Assembly: GCA_037976565.1 (NCBI GenBank)
Contig: CP137686.1
Span: 5,242,645 to 5,306,644, forward strand
DNA length: 64,000 nucleotides
Source of the DNA: Mesocentrotus franciscanus
Taxonomy: Eukaryota; Echinodermata; Echinoidea; Camarodonta; Strongylocentrotidae
Direction: 5' to 3'
The position numbers and the translations under genes are program-made. Under the pieces are notes generated by a model. That model saw nothing but the letters and a program-made list of their open reading frames with translations. It had not been told where the DNA came from and ran no database searches. This document shows positions 12,901 through 22,610 of the stretch, in pieces; position 1 is the stretch's first letter; each line of letters starts with the position of its first letter.

Positions 12901-15900
12901 AAAAGTTATAGCAATCCAAAGTCATTGATTTGATTTCCACAAAAACAACATTTTTGCCCACATGTGTATTAACTGTATGCATATACGTGCATTAGTGTAT
13001 TAAGGACCCATTTGGTGTGTTTACATCGAGTTTTAAAGATAACTTATAACTAAAACCTCTTATCACCATGTATTTGGTGTCAAAAGATGGATAATTAAAA
13101 TACCTTCATCCTGATATCAATTTCAATGAGTGATGTAGTGTTTGAAATATAAATTTTGAGCCAAAAGGTGCTTTATTGTAGATATTCCTCTGATTTTGGC
13201 CAGTATCTCGGTATATTAACTGGACAAAAGTGATTAGACATTTAGTAGTGCAGAAAATTCAAAGGATTTGGAGCGCTGAGTGCAATTGATAAGTTCTTCT
13301 GTACTCTGGGCTGTTTCAGGAAATGTGGACATTGGCAGTTGCCTCCCCAGGCGCGGATCCAGGAGGCCAGGGGCCTTGCCCCCTCCCTGCCAAAAGAGAG
13401 AGAGAGAGAGAAGGAAAAGAAGGGAAATGAAAAAGAAGAGAGAAAGGGAAAGAAAGAAGAGGAAGTGGGAAAGAAAAGGGAAATAGGAGATCGGGGCGAA
13501 ATGGCCTTGCCTCCCAGGTTGTTGCCTTCCCCCAGCAACAACAAAAAGAGAGAAGGAAGGAAAGGGAAAGAAAAAAGAAAAAAGGAGATAAAGGGAATGA
13601 AATAAAGAGGACGAAGAAAAGAAGGGGTATCAGTTGCGATTCTCCCGCCAACAAGTTGTGGATCGGGATGGGAACCTAAAGGCCCTTGCCTTCCTCCCCC
13701 TGCCAAAAAGAAGGGGTGAAGGGAAAGGCAAAGAGGAGAGCTAAAAGGGAACAAAACGAGGAAGAAGAAAAGAAAAGGATGAAAACAATTTTAATACCTA
13801 CCCTGAGCTTACGGGGCTCTGCCCTGGAATCCACCTAGGGCCCTAAGGCAGGCCCTTGGATGCTAATCTGATCGTAACCAAATGCCTAAAACCCTGAGCT
13901 TCCGGGGGCTCTGCACCCTGGACACCACCTAGGGCCCTAAGGCGGGTCTCTGGATGCTATATCTGATCGTAATCAAATGCCTAAAACCACTGAGCTTCCG
14001 GGGGCTCTGCACCCTGGACCCCACCTAGGGCCCTAAGGCGGGTCTCTGGATGCTCATCTGACCGCAATTTAATGCTTAAATCCCTGAGCTTCGGGGCTCC
14101 GCCCTGGACCCCACGCCTATTAGTGACCTGCTAGAGTCAAAAATAATAATACGCTTAATACGCTTGAAATGATCAGTTGTAGCACATTTACTAGCTTGAA
14201 CTTGCAAAGTATTACATGCAGATTTCCATTTCTTCTTTTCTTTTTGCCCACATCCCAATTAAAATTCAATAAATAGAAGTAATCAAAGATTGTCTATGAC
14301 AGTGTCCCTGGTGGAACTGTAACTCGAACGCTGTTTCAAAGGAAACAATCTACGACAAGTTTGCATTTTATTTTATTCTAATTTAAAAAAATGTTATTCT
14401 ATGTACAAAAAGAACATATGGTTTATGCAATGGGCATGATAGAACTCTAATGTAGACGGTGATGTGTTACCAAAATTATAAGCTGATACCTAATGACATT
14501 TTCCAATCATCAAATCGTGAGATCCTTAGAAGTTCAAGGAGTTAGTAACGATTTAAAGTTATTCATGGCTAAGCAGAAAAGATTTCAAATTGATCTCAAT
14601 TGTAGTTGTGGAACTTCCTATTTGAAACACACAAAGACTAAAACTTAGATTCAATCGAAACAAGTAGTTTCATAATGTTCCTTCGATTTTTGTACCGAAT
14701 TACTTGTAATCGAGAGAAAAAATAACTTTGCATACCTAGCCGAAACTATTTTATGAGAAAAGTTTATGTCATTTTAATCTAATCACAAAAGGAATCATGC
14801 GGAGTATTGGTTGCTCACAAGCATACACATATTTTCTTAGTAGTCAGGCAAAATGAACCATTAAACCAAACATGGCGATATTATATTATATTCATGTTGC
14901 ATCGATGCACTAACTTGTCTTGGTCATGAACAAGATTATGACAAGCGGCTGGAAGGGGTGGTGGGGTGGGGAGGGGGGGCAGGAGGCGCGGATCCAAGAT
15001 TTCTTAGGGAGGGCCCAAATTTGAAATTGTGCGAGCCAAATATTGGTACGTAATGGTGACCACTAAAGCAGTGGCGTAATGAGCAAAATCGTTTGGGTGG
15101 GGCAGAAGAAAAAAATCCGCATCACCACCACTCTTACATGCAGGCCCCCCGCTGAACGTTTCTCAAAGTGGGTGGGGAGGCTAAAGTATTTACAATCATG
15201 AAGAGCGTAGCGTAAATGGGCGTTTGGTCTAGGGGCAAAGCACCGGCGGGGTCAAGGCGGAGCCCCAGGAAGCTCGGGCGTATGGGCATTTAATTACGGT
15301 CAGATGGCATTTTTATACTTTATTTGTGACACTGGCAGGACAATAATTGGCGTTTGGTCCAGGGGGCGGAGCCCCCGGAAGTTTAGGGTTTGGGGCATTA
15401 AATTACCATCAGGTGAGCATCCAGGGGCCGCCTTAGGGCCCTAGGTTGGGTCCAGGGGGCAGAGCCCCGTAAGCTCAGGGTTTTAGGCATTTACGGTCAG
15501 ATGAGCATATTTTGATACCTTATTTGTGACTCTGGCAGGTCACTAATTGGCGTGGGGTCCAGTGGGCGGAGCCCCCGAAACTCAGGGTTTTATACATTAC
15601 GATCAGATTAGCATCAAAGGGCCTGCCTTAGGGCCCTAGGTGGATTCCAGGGGCAGAGCCCCGTAAGCTCAGGGTAGGTATTAAATCACGGTCATATCAG
15701 GGGAGGCAAGGACCTTCGCCCGATCCACACCTTGTGGCGGGAAAATCACTCATGATCTCCCTACCTTTCTTCTTCCTCTTTTTTTCCTTTCCTTCTTTCT
15801 CTTTTAAGTTTGCAGGGGAGGGGCAAGGGCCTTTCGGTCCCCGATCCATACATTGTTGGCCGAATTAATCGCAACTGATCTCCCTTGTTTTCATCCTTTT

Positions 15901-18596
15901 CTTTTCTTCTTCCTCTTTTTGTTCCTTTTAGCTCTCCTCTTTCCTTTCCTTTCCCCTTTTATTTTTGGCGGGGGAGAGGCAAGGGCCTTAGGTCCCATCC
16001 CAGATCCACAACTTGTTGGCGGGAGAATCGCAACTGATACCCCTTCTTTTCTTCGTCCTCTTTATTTCATTCCCTTTATCTCCCTTTTTCCTTTTTCTTT
16101 CCATTTCCTTCCTTCTCTTATTTTTTGCTGGGGGGGGGAGGCAACAACCTGGGAGACAAGGTCCTTTCGCCCCCGATCTCCGTTTTCCCCTTTTCTTTTC
16201 TGCTTCCTCTTCTTTCTTTCCCTTTCTCTCCTCTTTCCCTTTCCCTTCTTTTCCTTCTCTCTCTCTCTCTTTTATCCTTTTTTGGCGGGGGCCTAGGCCC
16301 CTGCCCCTGGATCTGCGCCTGGGGAGGCAACTGCCAATGTCCACATTTCCTGAAACATCCCAGAGTACAGAAGAAGAACTTATCAATTGCACTCAGCGCT
16401 CCAAATCCTTTGAACTTTCTGCACTACTAAATGTCTAACTTTTGTCCAGTTAATATACCGAGATACTGGCCAAAATCAGAGGAATATCTACAATAAAGCA
16501 CCTTTTGGCTCAAAATTTATATTTCACACACTACATCACTCATTGAAATTGATATCAGGATGAAGGTATTTTAGTTATCCATCTTTTGACACCAAATACA
16601 TGGTGATTAGAGGTTTTAGTTAAAAGTTATCTTTAAAACTCGATGTAAACACGCCGAACAGGTCCTTAGTACACTAATGCACGTATATGCATACAGTAAT
16701 ACACATGTGGGCAAAAATGTTGTTTTTGTGGAAATCAAATCAATGACTTTGGATTGCTATAACTTTTTATTGAAAAGATATATAAGCCTCTCCTTGCACA
16801 GGATATTGTCATTGTATATAAGCAAATTCCTGGAAAGTTATGAAAAATGAACCTCTCCAATTTTGATATATGGAAAATAATCTTTTTGATAAAATTCAAT
16901 ATTTCGAAAAAATCACCAAAAATCATGTTTTTAACTTAAATTTGCTATGTAAATTAATCTTAATTTCGTTGAAATAGGTATCAAAATGTAGATAATTTAA
17001 TTTTCTTTCATATGACACCAAACTCATGGTGGTTCGAGGTTTCCTTACAATATTATTTACAAAATACTAATTTGTCGTCAAAGGGCCGCTTTTGGGGAGG
17101 GGGCTCCCCCTGGCCACACCCACCACTTAGAACATGCCAGACGGTCGATTTGTTACATGGAGCTATGCGATCTTTACATCTGTGGACATGAAAATTGGTT
17201 TCCCTTCCAGCTAGGTTGACCCCCCCTGGCTCCCGGACTACAGCCCTGAGTACAGCTGAAGAGGCAAAGGATCTAGGGGTACTTGTTGATGACAAACTGA
17301 AGTTCCACAGCCATGTGTCGTACGCCATCAACAAGGCCAACAGGGTCCTGATCAGCATCAGACGTGCCTTTCAGTGCCATGACATATCCACCATTCCAAA
17401 GCTGTTTAAGGGACTAGTCCGCCCCTCCTTGAGTACGGAAATGTAATCTGGTCACCAAGGTACATTTCAGATGCAAAGGCTGTGGAGAGAGTGCAGAAAA
17501 GAGCAACAAAGATGATCTCCACAATGAAACATCTACCTTACAGAGAGAGACTTAAATGCCTGAACTTGCCATCCCTCGAGTACAGGAGAAGGAGAGGAGA
17601 CATGATTCAGGTGTACAAGATCATTCATGAGCAGGACAGACTCAACCCTGACCACTTTTTCCAACTAGCAGACACAACAACTAGAGGGCATAGTCTCAAG
17701 CTTGCAAAGCCGAGGTGTAGGACAAATGTAAGGAAGGACACATTTAGTCACAGAGTGATTGATGACTGGAACTCTCTGCCTGAAGTAGTAGTTGTGGCTC
17801 CCACCATAGACGCCTTCAAAACCAGGCTTGATCGTTGCTGGAAGGAACAGTGTTATGTCTCTCCATACTCGTATTGATTTCTTTGCTCCTGGGACATTAT
17901 ATATTGTGCAGTCAAGATGCTACCTCTTGCCCCTCTGCCTCCCTGTCTTGTATATAATGAGAATGATCAAGAGATTGACTACAAGAAGATAGACCAAGAA
18001 GATAGACCTGGAAGCTCGACTGCTGTCTCAGCATTCTTCCAGTATTTGCGGTAAAGGTAAAGGTAAACAATAAAGTAACTAGTACAATAAAGGTAAGGTG
18101 ATGGGGAGCCGGGAGGGGTGCAACCAATAAACTTTAAACAAAATAAAATTGTAAGCTAAAACAGAAAAATGTTAGTCATCAAAAACAAAGACAAAGACAA
18201 GGTTTACAACATGTCAAACCTACGCCAGCCATTGATGCAGGAAAAGTTTTAGGACAGATTGATTTTCTTATCTGGCCAGAATCTGTAGAATTATCTAATT
18301 TTCTACATGAACATTCTGACTTCATTTTCTTACACATATTTAACACCATCAACATAAATTATTCAATTATTCAATAACGCCATAATTATTTAATGGACAC
18401 TGACTTATTCTCTTCATCATGTTCATTCACAATCACACCACCGCACCATCAACAAAAACAAAAGTGTACTGAAATACACAGTGCAGTCCCATTTGTGTCA
18501 ATCTGTGTTATGTTTTAAATATGCTACAAAACTTACCTTGACCAGCCATATAGGTCGCGCAGACGCAGTCAAGTCTAGCTCCATTTTAGACGTCAT
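3797..18596 (-). CDS. GTF2F2: TFIIF beta subunit (RAP30) gene, complete, seven coding exons
   Basis: This gene encodes the small subunit of general transcription factor IIF, which binds RNA polymerase II and helps bring it to the promoter. Joined exons are 18596-18537, 8966-8893, 8071-7917, 6042-5961, 5230-5131, 4547-4404 and 3925-3797. All junctions are GT-AG and all phases agree. The product is 247 residues, against 249 in human. The N-terminus (MELDLT, then WLVKVPKY) and the segment DKLSVEGKVVERLECRP match the TFIIF dimerisation fold, roughly residues 1-125. A basic linker with EKKKKEEGKKPR leads to the C-terminal winged helix, roughly residues 175-243, with DILFSAFETHQFYQLKDL and the terminal ELKAEYRHYK. 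Intron 1 is 9.6 kb and full of transposons. The calls are from family knowledge and direct translation; identity is very secure. Confidence 0.97.
4404..4547 (-). CDS. GTF2F2: GTF2F2 coding exon 6
   Basis: This 144-base phase 0-0 exon encodes residues 158-205. It begins with the basic linker AAYEKKKKEEGKKPR and enters the winged-helix domain with LMDILFSAFETHQFYQLKD. The acceptor is TTTTCAG and the donor GTGAGT. Confidence 0.96.
4560..4800. repeat. (GA)n low-complexity tract
   Basis: Purine-rich GAGAGA runs in GTF2F2 intron 5, beginning about 13 bp past the exon 6 acceptor. Its position next to an acceptor on the other strand makes it a pyrimidine tract for the minus-strand transcript. Confidence 0.92.
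5131..5230 (-). CDS. GTF2F2: GTF2F2 coding exon 5
   Basis: This 100-base exon encodes residues 125-157, including KQIELAHKP and VNAYKPISKHKEL, and completes the codon for Arg124. The acceptor is TTACAG and the donor GTAAGT. It matches the human LQIEESSKP...TTNYKPVANHQ segment. Confidence 0.94.
5676..5850. mobile_element. pogo/Tigger-like terminal fragment
   Basis: TACAGTGGAACCTCAGTATA at 5680 looks like the end of a pogo/Tigger element. It is followed by repeated TGATATAACAAG and two copies of a TGGTCCCAGTT segment. I do not see the opposite end, so it is truncated or degraded. It lies in GTF2F2 intron 4. Confidence 0.4.
5961..6042 (-). CDS. GTF2F2: GTF2F2 coding exon 4
   Basis: This 82-base exon encodes DKLSVEGKVVERLECRP and SDSYMLMKR, one of the best conserved stretches of RAP30. 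It starts after CTGGAAG in phase 1 and ends at GTATGT in phase 2. Confidence 0.95.
6488..7891. mobile_element. Non-autonomous DNA transposon with 85-bp TIRs
   Basis: The left end (GTGTTTCACAAAG, then ATCGACTTTAAGTTGGACTT and ATGGCAGGCCGTTCATG) is repeated in inverted form at about 7806-7889. The interior holds six 157-bp tandem units and no gene. The element fills most of GTF2F2 intron 3 and its right end is about 26 bp from the exon 3 donor. Confidence 0.85.
6806..7725. repeat. Six tandem copies of a ~157-bp unit, with alternating subtypes
   Basis: The motif TGTACCAAAGT recurs at 6891, 7048, 7204, 7362, 7518 and (as TATACC) 7676, spacing 156-158. Units alternate between a form with TTTTTGTTATTTTTGGAATA and a form with TTTTTTGTGATTTCGAATAA, giving a ~314-bp higher-order dimer. 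This implies that pairs of units were duplicated after the first doubling. Confidence 0.9.
7917..8071 (-). CDS. GTF2F2: GTF2F2 coding exon 3
   Basis: This 155-base exon runs from the last base of codon 45 to the first base of codon 97. It encodes the less conserved middle of the dimerisation fold, including KLTPDDPDIP and LPGTMMVYSTGTT. The acceptor is CTGTAG and the donor GTGGGT. A transposon end lies about 26 bp past the donor. Confidence 0.93.
8099..8345 (+). mobile_element. tRNA-derived SINE, copy 2 (in GTF2F2 intron 2)
   Basis: The head has A-box-like TGGTCTAATAGG and B-box GGGTTCAAATCCC. The body has CCCAGGTGTATGAAGTGGATA and GAGCTAAAGCCAG in the same order as the other copies. It lies antisense to GTF2F2, about 30 bp past the acceptor of exon 3. 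Confidence 0.75.
8893..8966 (-). CDS. GTF2F2: GTF2F2 coding exon 2
   Basis: This exon encodes residues 21-44 (VPKYVAQRWEKS onward to KIRIG) and the first two bases of codon 45. The acceptor is TTTTCAG and the donor GTAAG. It matches the VPKYLSQQW...GEVGKLRIAK part of the human protein. Confidence 0.95.
9734..10522 (+). mobile_element. Repeat element bounded by ATGCCTCCG / CGGAGGCAT
   Basis: The left end GATGCCTCCGCC (9735) and the right end GCGGAGGCATAAA (10510) are inverted. Between them lie four to five ~145-bp tandem units that begin with TGACCTTTGACCT and contain TACATACATGACCCAAGTTT. The right part also has a (CGGA)n stretch. It is in GTF2F2 intron 1 and is non-coding. Confidence 0.7.
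10853..12426 (+). mobile_element. 5'-truncated LINE, part 1 (endonuclease end and reverse transcriptase)
   Basis: The translated fragments show the end of an apurinic endonuclease (LPPLGLSDHLGL), then reverse-transcriptase blocks in order: KSAGPDGIHP, NYRPISLTS, HGFVPGRSC, YLDFQKAFDS, VPQGSVLGP and YADDTKAY. Two one-base frameshifts, near 11763 and 12165, make it a dead copy. The block order and spelling fit the CR1/Jockey group of non-LTR retrotransposons. The 5' end is truncated inside the endonuclease. The element continues at 17248 after the foldback insertion and lies antisense in GTF2F2 intron 1. Confidence 0.9.
13795..14130 (+). repeat. Inner subrepeats of the left foldback arm
   Basis: Three full units and one truncated unit of ~95 bp carry TGAGCTTCCGGGGGCTCTGC, CCACCTAGGGCCCTAAGG and TGGATGCT.ATCTGA. 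They start near 13800, 13893, 13986 and 14082. Confidence 0.85.
15230..15700 (-). repeat. Inner subrepeats of the right foldback arm
   Basis: Inverted copies of the same ~95-bp unit (GGGGGCGGAGCCCC, CCTTAGGGCCCTAGGT) occur near 15240, 15355, 15450, 15560 and 15645. The number and spacing differ from the left arm, so the two arms have not stayed identical. Confidence 0.8.
15700..16290. repeat. Pyrimidine-rich domain of the right foldback arm with internal duplications
   Basis: Segments reading GATCCAC..CTTGTTGGCGGG then AATCGCAACTGAT occur three times (near 15720, 15840 and 16005), each followed by a CTTTT/CCTTTC-rich run. The left arm has one clear counterpart near 13625-13670. The arm has therefore grown by tandem duplication. 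Confidence 0.7.
17248..18085 (+). mobile_element. LINE, part 2 (C-terminal end and 3' tail)
   Basis: This continues the LINE interrupted at 12426. It has STAEEAKDLGVLVDDKLKFH, then after a frameshift near 17432 LEYGNVIWSP, VERVQKRATKMI, LPSLEYRRRRGDMIQVYKI and the C-terminus near 17877. The tail has GGTAAAGGTAAAGGTAAAC, a short repeat of the kind seen at CR1-type 3' ends. Confidence 0.88.
17880..18536. other. LINE tail and remaining GTF2F2 intron 1
   Basis: After the LINE coding end there is its 3' untranslated part, then about 450 bp of ordinary AT-rich intron sequence up to the exon 1 donor. I see no gene. Confidence 0.5.
18537..18596 (-). CDS. GTF2F2: GTF2F2 coding exon 1
   Basis: This exon encodes residues 1-20, from MTSKMELDLT to IWLVK, and ends at a GTAAGT donor in phase 0. 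The second methionine (residue 5) gives MELDLT, which aligns with the human N-terminus, so it could be an alternative start. The first ATG is chosen because it is in frame and lies just after the likely 5' leader. Confidence 0.95.
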
Positions 18597-18770
18597 TATG
18601 ATGCCCTTTGAAATTTGCTGAAATAAGAAAAAATCTTGCTCTAAAAGTATAGAAATATGATTGACATCCGACTTTTCTCTCCTGTAGCTGTGACGTGAGC
18701 GTTCACTTCAAGAGTGAATTGATTTTAAAAATAGTTGTCGGAGATGGCGCTATACTCGGACTTCGTTTAG
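18597..18770 (-). promoter_or_regulatory. Probable GTF2F2 5' leader and promoter
   Basis: Reading the minus strand, this stretch upstream of the ATG holds a CRE-like CACGTCA (near 18691-18698), a GATGGCG YY1-like motif on the plus strand near 18743, and no TATA box. A strong 3' splice-site look-alike (TTTTTTCTTATTTCAG, boundary at 18617/18618) sits 21 bases before the ATG, so the leader may contain an intron. I did not find a convincing upstream donor. Confidence 0.4.
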
Positions 18771-18850
18771 ATCGAGTAACTTCGTTGGCACATTCGCTTC
18801 GACTGTTACCTAGGTCCGTTGCCTGAGTAATACCCAGCTGTTTTTTGAAC

Positions 18851-19390
18851 CAGACTATATCACTACGCCCAACCCCCCAATCTTGCCCACTGTTCCTTAT
18901 TAATTAAACCCCTTAAAACGAAGTAGGTAATAAACACTCCTTTTGTATCCCCTTAACCCCCTTCCTGGACCCCTCCCCCACCCCTATAGCCCCTAATCTT
19001 CCAGGCTACATGACTATGCCTTCCCTCTTTTCATCACCCTTAAACAATACTGCCCTCTGTTCATTAATAATAAAACCCTTAAAACAAGTAGGTAATATAC
19101 ACTCCTTTATATCCCCTTACCCCGACCCCCTCCCGAGCCCCTAATCATCCAGACTACATCACTACGCCCAACCCCCCAATCTTGCCCACTGTTCCTTATT
19201 AATTAAACCCCTTAAAACGAAGTAGGTAATAAACACTCCTTTTTTATCCCCTTAACGCCCCTTCCGGACACCTCCCCCACCACCCCCACCACTCTAGCCC
19301 CTAATCATCCAGGCTACATGACTATGCCTTCCCTCTTTTCATCACCCTTAAACAATACTGCCCTCTGTTCATTAATAATAAAAACCCTTA
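18851..19390. repeat. ~299-bp C-rich tandem duplication
   Basis: ACTACGCCCAACCCCCCAAT is found at 18862 and 19161. The following blocks (CCACTGTTCCTTATTAATTA, AGTAGGTAATAAACACTCCT, CTACATGACTATGCCTTCCC) recur in the same order. The second copy is slightly shorter. Confidence 0.85.
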
Positions 19391-19432
19391 GATTCAATAA
19401 CCAGTGTGTCACTTTAAAATCCGCCTGTGCGC

Positions 19433-19659
19433 GCCCATGTGCACGGCCGTATGACACAACGTATGTATTATATGCATGTAGAGCTGTTAACTGAAGTTAG
19501 AAACCCAAAATAATAAAACACACTAAAGTATAGGATAACCGAACTCGCCCATGTGCACGGCCGTATGACACAACGTATGTATTATATGCATGTAGAGCTG
19601 TTAACTGAAGTTAGAAACCCAAAATAATAAAACACACTAAAGTATAGGATAACCGAACT
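19433..19659. repeat. Near-perfect 114-bp direct duplication
   Basis: GCCCATGTGCACGGCCGTAT starts at 19433 and 19547. The following ~110 bases (TATTATATGCATGTAGAGCT, TAGAAACCCAAAATAATAAA) look identical in both copies. This implies a recent duplication, or an assembly artefact. Confidence 0.92.
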
Positions 19660-20420
19660 TTCAACTTTGTTTGGGTGACATTTCCGAGCATCCGAATGCT
19701 TCCGAAGACGTTGCTTCCAAGACCTATGATGCCGAAGATGACGTTCTGTGTGACGTCACAGGTCTACTAAATAAAATAATAAAATTCACTTTTTGGCTCA
19801 GATATATACTGTTTCGTATGTTTTTCAGCGTTTTAACCCTCTTGAAACCATTCTAAGGCGTTCCATGCGATACAATGTCAAAATGTTGGCTACAACATAC
19901 ATATCTGGGGCATTTTAGGTCATTACCTGGTATTTTTCTACGAAAGTAATTAAGAGTGTTCCGTTAAAGCCCTAGTCGTGTGGTGCGCCACCTACCGGTG
20001 GTTCCGGGAACATTGCGTCTAGATCCGCCGAAAATGGTAAGATGGCATCGTTTAGCCAAGGGCAGGGCAAGCGCTATGTGAAACTGAGTGGGGGAGTGTG
20101 GTCAATTTGGTGAGGTACTTTTTCGACACTATTTTTCGATAATATCCTAAAAGATAGATGAATACAAAATTAAAATTAAAAACAAATAAAATTTAAAAAA
20201 TGAGAGATATAATCACGTGACGTAAAGTAATTTGGCGACAATAGTCACAACTGACTAATTGCCATTGAATCAAAACAGAAGAAGAAGAAGAAGAAGCTGA
20301 CGCAGAGCGTTTTGCCGTCGCGAGTCGCGTTGTCGAGTTACACTTTGAGGAATACGATACCTGCTTCTATAAAAACACAATTATTTATGGTTTTAGGCAG
20401 GGCGGAATCACCGGAGGAGG
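19660..20420. promoter_or_regulatory. CpG-containing stretch with a CRE, possible regulatory DNA
   Basis: A full CRE palindrome TGACGTCA lies near 19751. Further on are CCGCCGAAAATGGTAAGATGGC (YY1-like, and formally an ATG-donor arrangement) near 20025 and a CpG cluster near 20300-20340. No coding exon could be supported here. The segment lies between the GTF2F2 5' end and the esterase gene. Confidence 0.25.
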
Positions 20421-20739
20421 ATAAAGCCCCCCATCCCTATAATTTGCAAAATTGTCTCCCCAAATTCGACAACATATAGTTTTCAATTAATTATTAATAT
20501 AATGATAATCTGGATTTATATAGCGTTGAATACGAAATACCGTCTCTACATGTAGTCAGTTTACCTGCTAGAAATTTTGAAGACATACGAGAGCAAAAAA
20601 AATGTGAGACCCATTTTGTCCCTTCCTTACACTTATTCAGAGATTTGTATAGACCTGTGCCTTAAAACAAAGTATTTTGTTATTGCCCCTATAATAATGG
20701 ACGATTTTTATCTGTGATATTGGCCTCATTTCTGCCATG

Positions 20740-21035
20740 ATTTCTTACCTTTTCTCACTTCCCTGTTTCTCTCTCAACCCCTTCTCTCTCTCTCTCCTCA
20801 ATGTTCTCTCTTTCTCTCTCCCCCTTTCTTTCTCCACCCGGCCTCTCCCTTTTTCTCTTTCTGCCCACTACCACTCTCTTTATCTTAATCCCGTCCCTTT
20901 ATTTTCTAAGGAAGTTATAATTCTTCTTTCTTTCTTTCTTTCTGTCTGTCTGTCCCTCTTTTTCCTTCTTTCTTAATTTCTTTCTTTCCTTATAATTATC
21001 TACGCCTAGATATATTTGGCTGTCTCTCTATTCTC

Positions 21036-21071
<36 letters not shown>

Positions 21072-21110
21072 TTCTCTCGCTCTCTCCCCATCTCTCCCCT
21101 TAAAGCTTTT
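20740..21110. repeat. Pyrimidine (CT)-rich low-complexity tract
   Basis: Long runs of CTCTCTCT, CTTTCTTTC and CTGTCTGTC. Any reading frame here is an artefact of composition. Confidence 0.9.
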
Positions 21111-21814
21111 TCTTCCTTCTCCTCTTTTGATCATCTGACACAAAAATAAAAACATGCACTTTTGCACTTGACGTAATGAAAATGCCTCAAACTATAATTT
21201 GCTTTTTCAATGACACGCAATTCTCCATTTGTTTGACAAGATCTAATCTGTGGTTCACTTATTGCACATTGTTACATGTAGCGTATTTGGGCAGCAAAAT
21301 ATAAATTTAAACAGGTTTAAATCTTCAAAACTTTAATTGACGATATCAAAGCATATTTCTTTTTGTTTGAACTTAACATAGAAAGTTATTTTCACTAAAA
21401 GGCGATTAAAAAGGTGCATCCAACGAAAACACATGCAGTTACTGATAAGAAACTTTTAAATTTTCCCCGTTGCAAACATCAGTAACCATTACCTACTCCC
21501 TTACATCCGAACCAAGAAAAACAAAACAAACAAAACAAAACAAACAAAATCAAACAAACAAACAAAAAAGCGAGGAAAGCTGTTATTTCTGGGAAAAAAT
21601 GAAAAGCTCAGTCTTGAAAATGTAATGCATTTAGAATGGGAAAAATCGGACTCTTCAAAGTATCCGATGCTTTTCACGAAGGCGCACATTTATACTAAGT
21701 GCAATAAGATGATTAATCAAACAAAGCTGAATTACAATCCCAAAGCATGAGTGATAATTTACACCCTTTACACTATTATGTCATTTTTTCGCTGATGAAA
21801 AATCAGGCACAAAT

Positions 21815-22610
21815 TCAAATATTATCTTTGATGAAATTTATAAACCCTCTCTGCAGTTGCTTCCCAGTTTCCGAATGCAATGGATAGTACCAATCTAGGC
21901 CGTGAAAGGCCGCGTCATAATTCACCCAAAGCACGTCAACACCCGCATCCTTTAGACGATGGAAGTAAAATATTCCGTCGTCCCGTAGAGGATCGTAGCC
22001 GCAAGTGGCGATGTAGGCCTTCGGTAATCCTCGCATGTCCTCCCGAAGGATCGGCGAGAACCGAGTATCAAGAACGACGTCTTTGAGGTCATTCCAGATT
22101 GCCTCGTTGCCGAAGTCGCTTGATTGGGGTGGGGTGTAGTAGGCGGGGTCATGGAAATGCTTTGGTATCAGAGAATGATTGAAAATCTTCCGGTAGAGCG
22201 GAGAGTTCTTAAAGGCCACTGAGGTGTGGTTGTTTGCCGACATCTGCTCAACCAGTGAGTCGTTGAGGACTCCGTTGAAGTACGCGCTGAAAGTGAATCC
22301 GGTGATGGAGTTCTCGATCCAGGTTCTCTCACCAAAGATATGGTCATTCTTCTGGTAGGACGGTGTCTGGTAGTCGAAGTGCTGTAACCATGGGAAGAGA
22401 TGGACTTGGAGACGAACGTTGGGCAGGGTCGGGTCGTCGTGGATTGCCTGGACGATCGCGGCCGTCAGGTAACCACCGGCGCTGTCACCTCCTACGGCAA
22501 CGCGAGTGGGATCAACGCCGTAGACGTCGGCGTGCCTCATCAACCATTTCGTAACGGCTAGCCCGTCGTCGTAGGCCGCTGGGAAGGGATGTTTTGGTGC
22601 CAGGCGATAA
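21815..22610 (-). CDS. AADAC/NCEH1-like exon 4 (catalytic residues, stop)
   Basis: This exon encodes residues 156-419 and the TGA stop. It has YRLAPKHPFPAAYDD, GGDSAGG with Ser198, the cap-like central part, GYDPLRDDG with Asp361, FHG with His391 and the end FINFIKDNI. The acceptor is TTCGTTCAG in phase 2. Confidence 0.96.

Larger units (their letters stand above)
12427..17247. mobile_element. 4.8-kb foldback (TU-like) transposon inserted in the LINE
   Basis: The ends are inverted: CGGGAGCCAGGGGGGGTC at 12432 and its complement at 17219-17236. Arms of about 1.7 kb comprise an outer unique domain (12427-13390 against 16300-17247), a purine-rich domain, and an inner domain of ~95-bp subrepeats (13795-14130 against 15230-15700). 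The 1.1-kb core has no transposase gene. GAGTACAG occurs at 12419-12426 and 17248-17255, a candidate 8-bp target duplication. Long composite arms and 8-bp duplications are what is known for sea urchin TU elements; assignment to that family is inference. Confidence 0.88.

Noticed and set aside
13242..13754. Frames in the purine-rich arms of the foldback element (also 15853-16438)
   Set aside because: Low-complexity sequence inside the inverted arms; mirrored frames in both arms and no conserved motif.
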